Part shown: positions 47,084 through 54,306 of the stretch, one piece after another | Numbering within the stretch: the stretch's first letter is position 1 | How the letters are laid out: each line of letters opens with the position of its first letter | From: Microbacterium sp. CBA3102 | GTDB lineage: Bacteria > Actinomycetota > Actinomycetes > Actinomycetales > Microbacteriaceae | Reading direction: 5' to 3' | DNA length: 64,000 bases | Assembly: GCF_007954505.1 (NCBI RefSeq) | Contig: NZ_CP042412.1 | Span: forward strand, 2,604,001 to 2,668,000 | Program-made: the position numbers and the translations under genes | The notes under the pieces: model-generated | Databases searched by the model: none | Seen by the model: the letters and a program-made list of their open reading frames with translations, nothing else | Told to the model about the DNA's origin: nothing

Positions 47084-47096
47084 AACATCGGATGTT
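47084..47096. promoter_or_regulatory. Palindromic operator in the ROK/ABC divergent region
   Basis: AACATC-G-GATGTT, sharing the core ACATCGGATGT with the fucosidase operator. It lies 87 bases upstream of the ROK start and 103 bases upstream of the binding-protein gene. Further on, ACTAGGTTG and CAACTAGT (47148-47179) can form a bulged hairpin in the leader of the binding-protein gene. Confidence 0.65.
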
Positions 47097-47199
47097 CAGC
47101 TTGCGGCCTCTTGCGAAGTGTGAAACGGTAACTTCATACGAAATCCTACTAGGTTGTTTCGACCCGCGAAGCAACTAGTTCCCTTCCAGGAGGCATTCA

Positions 47200-48459
47200 A
47201 TGAAGAAGTTGCGTGTAGGGGCTGTCGTCGCCGTCACCGGCGTCGCAGTCGCGATGACCGGCTGCGCGAGCAGCAGCGGCAACGGTGGTTCCGCCGACGG
47301 CGACACGATCGTCGTCGACATGTGGGCAGGCAGCGAGTCCGACGTGGATGCCCTCGAGGCGCAGGTCGCATTCGCCCAGGAGCAGAACCCCGACATCAAG
47401 ATCAAGCTGCAGACCTCGCCGTGGAGCGACTTCTTCACGAAGCTGACCACGAACATGGCCAGCGGCAACATGGCCTGCGTCACCGGTATGAGCGGCGCGC
47501 AGCTCGGTGGCTACACCGGTGCCTTCCGTGAGCTGAGCGACGCGGACCTCAAGACGGCCGGCATCGATTGGGCGGACTTCAACCCGAGCGCCGACGGCAT
47601 CCTCAGCTTCGAAGGCAAGGTCTACGGCGTGCCGTTCGACGTTGCCACGATGCTCGTCTACTACAACCAGGACATGCTCACCGCTGCCGGCGCAGCGACG
47701 CCGGAGATCGGGTGGACGTTCGACGACTTCGACGCCATCGCCGCCGACGCGACGAAGGACGGCAAGTACGGCTTCGGCATGGGCATGGGCGGATACCAGT
47801 GGATGTCGATGCCGATCGCGTACTCCGCGACGCAGCCGGCCTCCGAAGACGGCACCCTGCACATCGACGACAAGGCGTTCGTCGACGCGTCCACGTGGTA
47901 CGCCGAGCTCGTGACGGAGAAGAAGGTCGCCGCCCCCGTGGCATCCGCCTCCGACACCGGCTGGGGCGAGAACCAGTACACGGGTGGCAACGCCGCCATG
48001 GCGGTCGACGGCACGTGGAACGCCGTCAGCTACCTGAACAACGAGTCCGGCTTCGCGGCCGGTATGGTCCCGCTGCCCGCTGGTGTCGACGGCAACCCCG
48101 GCCCGATCCTCGGCTCCGGCTACGGCATCTCGGCGAACTGCGAGAACCCGGAGGCGGCCCTCAAGGTCATGGGCTCGCTGCTCGGCGAGGACGCTCAGGA
48201 CTACATCGCATCGTCCGGCCGCTCGTACCCGGCACGCACGTCGTCGCAGCCGCTGTACTTCGAGTCCATCGATGAGGAGTACCGCGAGCAGGTGCAGTCG
48301 GTCTTCGAGGCGGCCTTCGGTGACACCGTCCCGCTGTACATGACCAAGAACTGGCAGAAGCTCGACAGCTACATCCAGCCCAACCTCGTCAGCGTCTACA
48401 ACGGCCAGATGACGATGGACGAGCTGCTGTCGAACGCCCAGGCCCAGTTCGGCGAGTGA
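47200..48459 (+). CDS. ABC transporter sugar-binding lipoprotein
   Basis: A 419-residue extracellular solute-binding protein of family 1. The lipobox cysteine is C22 ([10 protein letters not shown]), so it is anchored to the outer face of the membrane. The fold shows [20 protein letters not shown] at the N-terminus and [11 protein letters not shown] and [20 protein letters not shown] typical of oligosaccharide binders. A ccaggagg ribosome site precedes the ATG. It is the first gene of an operon with two permeases, a ROK kinase, an MlrC protein and a fucosidase. The ligand is inferred to be a fucosylated oligosaccharide. Confidence 0.9.
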   Translation: MKKLRVGAVVAVTGVAVAMTGCASSSGNGGSADGDTIVVDMWAGSESDVDALEAQVAFAQEQNPDIKIKLQTSPWSDFFTKLTTNMASGNMACVTGMSGAQLGGYTGAFRELSDADLKTAGIDWADFNPSADGILSFEGKVYGVPFDVATMLVYYNQDMLTAAGAATPEIGWTFDDFDAIAADATKDGKYGFGMGMGGYQWMSMPIAYSATQPASEDGTLHIDDKAFVDASTWYAELVTEKKVAAPVASASDTGWGENQYTGGNAAMAVDGTWNAVSYLNNESGFAAGMVPLPAGVDGNPGPILGSGYGISANCENPEAALKVMGSLLGEDAQDYIASSGRSYPARTSSQPLYFESIDEEYREQVQSVFEAAFGDTVPLYMTKNWQKLDSYIQPNLVSVYNGQMTMDELLSNAQAQFGE

Positions 48460-48501
48460 TCCGGCTTCGGCCGTCAGTGGTGACAAAGAAAGAAATATGA
48501 G

Positions 48502-49407
48502 ATGACGATCACGACGAGACGTCGACGATCGCTCGCCAAGGTCGAGGCCGGTCAGGCGCTGGGGTTCGCAAGCCCCGCCCTGATCGGGCTCGCCCTGTTC
48601 ACGATCGTGCCCGTGGGCCTTTCGATCGTGATGAGCGTCTTCGACTGGCCGACCTTCGGCGAGCGGAACTTCAACGGGGTGGACAACTACGTCAAGCTGT
48701 TCACCAGCAGCCCGGACTTCTGGCCTGCGCTGCGCAACTCGGCGGTGTACACGCTGCTGTACGTGCCGTTGAGTGTCGCTCTCTCGCTCGTGCTCGCTCT
48801 CGGCCTCGGGTCGCGGATCCGCGGGCGAGGTGCCCTGCGCGTCCTCTTCTTCATCCCGGTCGTGACCCCGATGGTCGCGAACGTGCTGGTGTGGAAGATG
48901 ATGCTGCAGCCACAGGGGCTCTTCAACGGCCTCTCGCAGACGTGGTTCGGCATCGAGCTGCCAAACTTCCTGGCCGACCCGTCGTGGGCGATGATCATGG
49001 TCGTCGTGATGAGCGTCTGGCAGGGGCTCGGCTACAACATGCTGATCTTCTCGGCCGCTCTCGAGCAGCTCCCCGAGAGCGTGCTGGAGGCGGCGAGCAT
49101 CGACGGCGCCCGAGGACTCCGACGGGTGTGGAGCATCATCATCCCGATGATCTCGCCCTCGATCTTCTTCGCCACCATCATGACGATGATCACGTCCCTG
49201 CAGGTGTTCGTCCAGCCGCAGATGCTCACCGGCGGCGGCCCCGGCAACGCCACCAAGCCGCTCGTCATGTACATCTGGGAGCAGGGATTCACCTTCGGCG
49301 ACCTCGGCCTCGCCGCCGCGGCAGCCTGGATCCTCTTCGCGATCATCATCGCGATCACCGGTCTCCAGTTCGCCGCGCAGAAGAAGTGGGTGCACTATGA
49401 GCACTGA
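48502..49407 (+). CDS. ABC sugar transporter permease (MalF type)
   Basis: A 301-residue permease with six membrane segments. The EAA loop that contacts the ATPase is EAASIDGARGLRRVWSIIIP at about 195-214. The GFASPALIGLALFTIVPVGL start is typical. It overlaps the next permease by 11 bases. No ATPase gene is in this operon, so the importer must share an ATPase encoded elsewhere (MsmK/MsiK type), as is common for actinobacterial CUT1 importers. Confidence 0.92.
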   Translation: MTITTRRRRSLAKVEAGQALGFASPALIGLALFTIVPVGLSIVMSVFDWPTFGERNFNGVDNYVKLFTSSPDFWPALRNSAVYTLLYVPLSVALSLVLALGLGSRIRGRGALRVLFFIPVVTPMVANVLVWKMMLQPQGLFNGLSQTWFGIELPNFLADPSWAMIMVVVMSVWQGLGYNMLIFSAALEQLPESVLEAASIDGARGLRRVWSIIIPMISPSIFFATIMTMITSLQVFVQPQMLTGGGPGNATKPLVMYIWEQGFTFGDLGLAAAAAWILFAIIIAITGLQFAAQKKWVHYEH

Positions 49408-50305
49408 GACCCTCGTCCGCCCGACAAGCCGCGCCGGCCGCTCGGACCGCGAGCGCGCACGGGGTGCCGCGACCACACCGGCGTCGCGTGTGCGGCTGGT
49501 CCTCGCGCACGTCGCGATCTACGTCGCAGCGCTGATCTTCATCTCCCCGCTCGTCTACGCGTTCTTCTCGGCGCTCAAGCCGAATTCGGAGATGTTCTCC
49601 ATGCCGCCGACCCTGGTCGGGTCGGAGCTTCGCTGGAGCAACTTCGTCGACGTCTTCGCCTACGGCCCTTTCCTCACCTACATCATGAACTCGTTCATCG
49701 TCGCGATCCTCGGCACGCTCGTCGTGCTGATCGTGTCGACCACGGCCGGGTACGCCTTCGGGCGGTTGCGCTGGAAGGGACGGGACGCCGTCTTCGTGCT
49801 GTTCCTCGCGACGCTCATGGTGCCCGCCGAGGTGCTCGTGATCCCGATGTTCCAGGTGATGCAGTGGTTCAACTGGGTCGACACCTATCAGGCGCTCGTG
49901 CTCCCGTTCGCGTTCGGTGCGTTCGGCACGTTCCTGATGCGGCAGTTCTTCCGCGGCATCCCGTATGAGCTGGAGGAGGCCGCGCGCGTCGACGGCGCCG
50001 GGCCCGTACGCTCGTTCCTGCAGATCATCCTGCCGCTGTCGAAGTCGGCGGTCGCGGTGCTCGCCGTGTTCACCTTCCTGTCCTTCTGGAACAGTTACCT
50101 GTGGCCGCTCATCGTGACGGTCGACTACAACGCGCACGGCACCCTCCCCGTGGGTCTCGCGAGCTTCGCCGGACTCACCGGGACGCGCTGGGACCTGCAG
50201 ATGGCTGCGGCGATCATCTCGATGGTGCCGACGACGATTCTCGTGATCGTGCTGCAGAAGCACCTGGTCAAGGGCATCGCGATGGCAGGACTGGGCGGCC
50301 GCTGA
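49397..50305 (+). CDS. ABC sugar transporter permease (MalG type)
   Basis: A 302-residue permease with six membrane segments after a basic N-terminal tail of about 30 residues. The EAA loop is EEAARVDGAGPVRSFLQIIL at about 194-213. It begins inside the end of the first permease gene, so their translation is coupled and the two form the heterodimeric channel. The last 20 residues (HLVKGIAMAGLGGR) are typical of MalG-like subunits. Confidence 0.92.
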   Translation: MSTETLVRPTSRAGRSDRERARGAATTPASRVRLVLAHVAIYVAALIFISPLVYAFFSALKPNSEMFSMPPTLVGSELRWSNFVDVFAYGPFLTYIMNSFIVAILGTLVVLIVSTTAGYAFGRLRWKGRDAVFVLFLATLMVPAEVLVIPMFQVMQWFNWVDTYQALVLPFAFGAFGTFLMRQFFRGIPYELEEAARVDGAGPVRSFLQIILPLSKSAVAVLAVFTFLSFWNSYLWPLIVTVDYNAHGTLPVGLASFAGLTGTRWDLQMAAAIISMVPTTILVIVLQKHLVKGIAMAGLGGR

Positions 50306-50334
50306 GCATGATCGGCCAGGAACAGGGGACCACC

Positions 50335-51282
50335 ATGCCCGTCACGCGTTCGAGCACATCCGGATCGGGAGTCGTCGGTATCGACATCGGAGGCACCAAG
50401 ATCGCTGCGCTCCTCGTGAGCAGCGAGGGGACGGTGCTGGCACGGGGGAGCGTCGGCGCCCCCGCAGCGCAGGGCGGTGCGGCGATGGCCGATGCAGCCG
50501 CGGGTCTCGCCGCCTCTCTCGCTGCCGAGGCCGGTGTCCCGCTCGGGGCGGCCGGTGTCGGCGCTGCCGGTGTCATCGACCACGAGACCGGCACGATCCG
50601 CGCAGCCTCGGCGACCTTCGTCGGGTGGGCGGGCTTCCCGCTCGCCGAGGAGCTGGAAGCGCGACTGGGGGTGCCGGTGCGTGTGGAGAACGACGTCAAC
50701 GCGTTCCTCCTGGGCGAAGCCGCCGCCGCCGGCCGCGAGGACCGCGACGTGCTGGGCGTGATGCTCGGCACCGGGGTCGGAGGCGCGCTCCTCATCGACG
50801 GTGAGCTCCACCACGGACCGCACGGTGCCGCGGGGGAGATCGGGCACACACCCGGCTACAGCGAGCTGGTCTGCACCTGCGGGCAGGTCGGGCACCTCGA
50901 GACATTGGCGTCCGGTACGTCGATCGCGATGCGGTACCAGGAGCGCACCGGCGACATCGTCCGCGACGCGAGAGTCGTCGCGGATCGTGCACGAGCGGGT
51001 GATGTGCAGGCGATCGCGGTGTTCGACGCCGCCGGCCGCGCACTCGCCCTCGCCTGCGCCAGCGCAGCGACGATCCTCGACCTGCCGTGCGCCATCGTCG
51101 GAGGAGGCGTGACGTCGGCCTGGGATCTTCTGGAGCCCGCGATCACGCGTACTCTGCACACGGATTCCCCGGTGTCCGGGATCCCTCTGCGCATCGTCCC
51201 CGCCGTCCTCGGTTCCGATGCCGTCGCTCTCGGCGCCATCGAGACCGCCCGCCGGGCTCTGGTCCCGGCGGGAGCACACTGA
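50335..51282 (+). CDS. ROK family sugar kinase
   Basis: A 315-residue ROK protein without a DNA-binding domain, hence a likely kinase. The ATP motif is GVVGIDIGGTKIAALL, with ENDVNAFLLGEA and LGVMLGTGVGGALLIDGEL following, the catalytic aspartate lying in END. The zinc motif reads CTCGQVGHLE, with histidine where the fourth ligand is usually cysteine. The ATG at 50335 has a caggggaccacc ribosome site; 50308 is an in-frame alternative. In the operon it would phosphorylate a hexose or N-acetylhexosamine released after import. Substrate cannot be read from sequence. Confidence 0.88.
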   Translation: MPVTRSSTSGSGVVGIDIGGTKIAALLVSSEGTVLARGSVGAPAAQGGAAMADAAAGLAASLAAEAGVPLGAAGVGAAGVIDHETGTIRAASATFVGWAGFPLAEELEARLGVPVRVENDVNAFLLGEAAAAGREDRDVLGVMLGTGVGGALLIDGELHHGPHGAAGEIGHTPGYSELVCTCGQVGHLETLASGTSIAMRYQERTGDIVRDARVVADRARAGDVQAIAVFDAAGRALALACASAATILDLPCAIVGGGVTSAWDLLEPAITRTLHTDSPVSGIPLRIVPAVLGSDAVALGAIETARRALVPAGAH

Positions 51283-51316
51283 GCCCGACCTCCCGCACCG
51301 ACAAGGAGCACATCAC

Positions 51317-52894
51317 GTGACCGTACGTCCCGAAGCCCACGAGATCTGGATGGGTCCGCTTCCGACCGTCGCCGACGGGGGGCTCGCGCAGCCCCGGATC
51401 GGTATCGCCGGGATCTCCATCGAGTCGAGCACGTTCTCCCCGCACATCTCGGGCGACGAAGCCTTCACGGTTCGCACAGGTGAGGCTCTGCGCAGCTACT
51501 ACCCGTTCCTCGACGACGGGCGCGAGCTCGCTGCGGCCGCCGACTGGGTGCCCCTCACCCATGGTCGCTCGCTGCCCGGTGGTGCCGTCGCGCCCGAGAC
51601 CTACCGTCGGATGAAGGACGCCATCGTCGAGGGCATCCGCGAGCAGGGCCCCTTCGACGGCTTCTTCTTCGACATCCACGGAGCGATGAGCGTCGTCGGT
51701 CTCGACGACGCCGAAGGCGACCTCGCGCTCGCGGTGCGGGCGGCACTGGGGCCGGACACGCTGGTCTCGACATCGATGGATCTGCACGGCAACGTCTCCG
51801 AGGTGCTGCGCGACGCGGTCGACCTGCTCACGTGCTACCGGATGGCGCCGCACGAGGACTGGATGAACACCAAGGAACGGGCGGTGTGGAACCTCCTCGC
51901 CCGGCTGCGGGGGCCGCACGGCGCCGACCCGCTGGGCCGTCGGCCGTTCGTGGCGTGGGTGCCGGCCCCGGTCCTGCTCCCCGGCGAGAAGACCAGCACC
52001 CGGCTCGAGCCCGCACGCAGCATCTACGCCGAGCTGCCCGAGATCGAGGCGCTTCCGGGCGTCGTCGATGCCTCGGTCTGGATCGGCTACGCCTGGGCCG
52101 ACGAACCCCGTTGCCAGGCGTACGTCGTGGTCACCGGCGACGATCGGGAGCTGATCGCGCGTGAGGCCGAGCGGGTGGCCCGCATGTTCTGGGAGGCTCG
52201 CGAGGACTTCGTGTTCGTCGCTGAGACGGGCACGCTCGATGAGGCGCTCGAGAAGGCGCTCGCGCCGGGAGCGCCCCACCCGTACCTCATCTCGGACTCG
52301 GGTGACAATCCGACGGCGGGCGGGGCGGGCGATGTGACGTGGACCCTTGCACACCTGCTCGCGCATTCCGAACTCATCGGCCCCGACCGCACGACCCTGG
52401 TGGCGTCGATCTTCGATCCCGAGGCGGTCGCGCGGGCGGTCGAAGCGGGCGTCGGGGCGACGATCACGATCGTGGCGGGCGCCCGGGTCGACGATGGCCC
52501 GCACGGCCCCGTGACGATCACCGGGACCGTCTTCTCGATCACCGACGGAGATCCGGACGCAGGCACGCAGGTCGTGATCGCGGCGGGTGGACTCCACGCC
52601 ATCATCACGGAGCGTCGCAAGCCGTTCCATCACCTCTCCGACTTCCGGATGCTGGGCCTCGAGCCGACGACCGCGGACATCGTGGTGGTGAAGATCGGCT
52701 ATCTCGAACCCGAGCTGTACGAGCTCGCCGCGGGCTGGACTCTCGCGTTGACTCCCGGAGGTGTCGACCAGGACCTCCTCCGTCTCGGTCACCACCGTCT
52801 ACGCCCCGGTGTCTACCCCTTCGACCCCGACGGAAACCCCGACCTGAAAGCCGTGGTCGTCCGCCGCGGCGTCGCAGAGGAGCCGACCGCATGA
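51317..52894 (+). CDS. M81 family metallopeptidase (MlrC-like)
   Basis: A 525-residue protein of the MlrC family, named after the enzyme that finishes microcystin breakdown in sphingomonads. Candidate zinc ligands are in FDGFFFDIHGAMS and STSMDLHGNVS. IGIAGISIESSTFSPH and SDSGDNPTAGGAGDVT are family signatures; the second half is the MlrC C-terminal domain. A caaggagcacatcac ribosome site precedes the GTG. No signal peptide. It lies between a ROK kinase and a fucosidase, and overlaps the latter by four bases. M81 proteins have no known role in sugar use, so the substrate here is open. Confidence 0.88.
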   Translation: MTVRPEAHEIWMGPLPTVADGGLAQPRIGIAGISIESSTFSPHISGDEAFTVRTGEALRSYYPFLDDGRELAAAADWVPLTHGRSLPGGAVAPETYRRMKDAIVEGIREQGPFDGFFFDIHGAMSVVGLDDAEGDLALAVRAALGPDTLVSTSMDLHGNVSEVLRDAVDLLTCYRMAPHEDWMNTKERAVWNLLARLRGPHGADPLGRRPFVAWVPAPVLLPGEKTSTRLEPARSIYAELPEIEALPGVVDASVWIGYAWADEPRCQAYVVVTGDDRELIAREAERVARMFWEAREDFVFVAETGTLDEALEKALAPGAPHPYLISDSGDNPTAGGAGDVTWTLAHLLAHSELIGPDRTTLVASIFDPEAVARAVEAGVGATITIVAGARVDDGPHGPVTITGTVFSITDGDPDAGTQVVIAAGGLHAIITERRKPFHHLSDFRMLGLEPTTADIVVVKIGYLEPELYELAAGWTLALTPGGVDQDLLRLGHHRLRPGVYPFDPDGNPDLKAVVVRRGVAEEPTA

Positions 52895-54231
52895 TGAACT
52901 TCGAGAAGCGCACCGGGCCGGACCTCGGCGCGGATGCTCCGACGTACCCGACGCAGAGCGTGCCCGACTGGTACCGCGACGCGAAGCTCGGCTTCTTCGT
53001 GCACTGGGGGCTCTACTCGGTGCCGGCGTGGGCCGTGCAGCACGGCGAGGGCGTGAACATCCCGACCGAGGACGCGTACGCCTGGCATCAGTACGCCGAG
53101 TGGTACGGCAACACCGTGCGGATCGCGGGGAGTCCGACCTGGGAGCGTCATCAGCAGCTGTTCGGGCCGGGGACCTCCTACGAGGACCTCGCCGATCGGT
53201 GGGACGCCGAGGCGTTCGACGCGGATGCCTTCGTCGGCGAGCTCGTCGGCGCAGGGGCCAGGTACATCATCCCGACCACGAAGCACCATGAGGGCTTCTG
53301 TCTGTGGGGCACCGAGACCACCGGCTTCAACGCGGTCGCGCGCGGGCCGCGCCGTGACCTGATCTCCGAGTTCCACGATGCCACCCGGCGCGCGGGCGCG
53401 AAGTTCGGCGTGTACTACTCGGGCGCGCTCGACTGGCATGTGAGCGACTTCCCGCCGATCGAGTCCGACACCGATCTGTTCCGATTCCGCCGCAACGACG
53501 CCCATTTCGCGCGGTACTCGGCAGCTCAGCTCGACGAGTTGGTCACGCGCTTCTCACCCGACGTGCTGTGGAACGACATCGAGTGGCCCGACGGCGGCAA
53601 GGGGCGCGACGAGTATGCGGTCGCCGCGCTGCTGGAGCGATACTTCGAGGCCGTCCCGGACGGCGTCGTCAACGACCGGTGGGGCGTGCCGTATCACGGC
53701 TTCCTCACGCGGGAGTACACGGACATCCCGGAGATCATCCCGGAGCCGTGGGAGTCGACTCGAGGCCTGGGCTACTCCTTCGGGTTCAACCAGGCCGAGG
53801 ATGAGCGTCACTCGCTGTCGGGAGCCGCCTTGATCCGGCTGCTCATCGACGTCGTCGCCAAGAACGGCAACCTGCTGATCAACGTGGGTCCCGCCGCCGA
53901 CGGGTCGATCCCGGAACTTCAGCGGCGCGCGATGCGCGAGCTGGGCACGTGGCTCGAGACGAACGGCGAGGCGATCTACGGCACCCGTCCGTGGGTTCGA
54001 ATGGGCGAGCGGACCGGAGCGCCGCGGCGGTACACGACCACGGGCTCGACCGTGCATGTGCATGCGCTCGACCCGAGCGTCGGCACGCTGGAGCTGCCCG
54101 CGGAGCTCCTGGGCTCCGACTTGCGTTGGGCCGACGGTTCCGTCGCTGAGCGATCCACGGACGACCGCACGGTCGCTGTGATCCCGGCCGGTCTGCGCGA
54201 GGAAGCTGTCGCCGTCCTGTCCGCTGGCTGA
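52891..54231 (+). CDS. Alpha-L-fucosidase, GH29 (operonic, cytoplasmic)
   Basis: A 446-residue GH29 enzyme, clearly different from the one at 44.6 kb. WYRDAKLGFFVHWGLYSVPA, IPTTKHHEGFCLWGTE, and the nucleophile D229 in PDVLWNDIEWPDG match the canonical family. The C-terminal part (from about 350) is a beta-sandwich (STVHVHALDPSVGTLELPAE). It lacks a signal peptide, so it cleaves imported oligosaccharides. ATGATG at 52891 offers two starts; the first overlaps the MlrC stop. It is the last gene before a strong terminator. Fucosidase specificity is inferred. Confidence 0.92.
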   Translation: MMNFEKRTGPDLGADAPTYPTQSVPDWYRDAKLGFFVHWGLYSVPAWAVQHGEGVNIPTEDAYAWHQYAEWYGNTVRIAGSPTWERHQQLFGPGTSYEDLADRWDAEAFDADAFVGELVGAGARYIIPTTKHHEGFCLWGTETTGFNAVARGPRRDLISEFHDATRRAGAKFGVYYSGALDWHVSDFPPIESDTDLFRFRRNDAHFARYSAAQLDELVTRFSPDVLWNDIEWPDGGKGRDEYAVAALLERYFEAVPDGVVNDRWGVPYHGFLTREYTDIPEIIPEPWESTRGLGYSFGFNQAEDERHSLSGAALIRLLIDVVAKNGNLLINVGPAADGSIPELQRRAMRELGTWLETNGEAIYGTRPWVRMGERTGAPRRYTTTGSTVHVHALDPSVGTLELPAELLGSDLRWADGSVAERSTDDRTVAVIPAGLREEAVAVLSAG

Positions 54232-54253
54232 GACGGACCGGATCGCGACCACG

Positions 54254-54290
54254 CGAGGGCCCTCCCGATGTCGATTCGGGAGGGCCCTCG
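54254..54290 (+). terminator. Terminator of the ABC/fucosidase operon
   Basis: A perfect 15-bp stem, CGAGGGCCCTCCCGA with its complement, and a 7-base loop, 22 bases after the fucosidase stop. It lies between convergent transcripts, so it may stop both. No T tract. Confidence 0.8.
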
Positions 54291-54306
54291 CTGTGTGCAC
54301 CGGGTG

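Noticed and set aside
47148..47179. ACTAGGTTG/CAACTAGT as a second regulator site
   Set aside because: The arms differ by one inserted base, so it is more likely a weak leader hairpin; kept only as a note in the operator entry.
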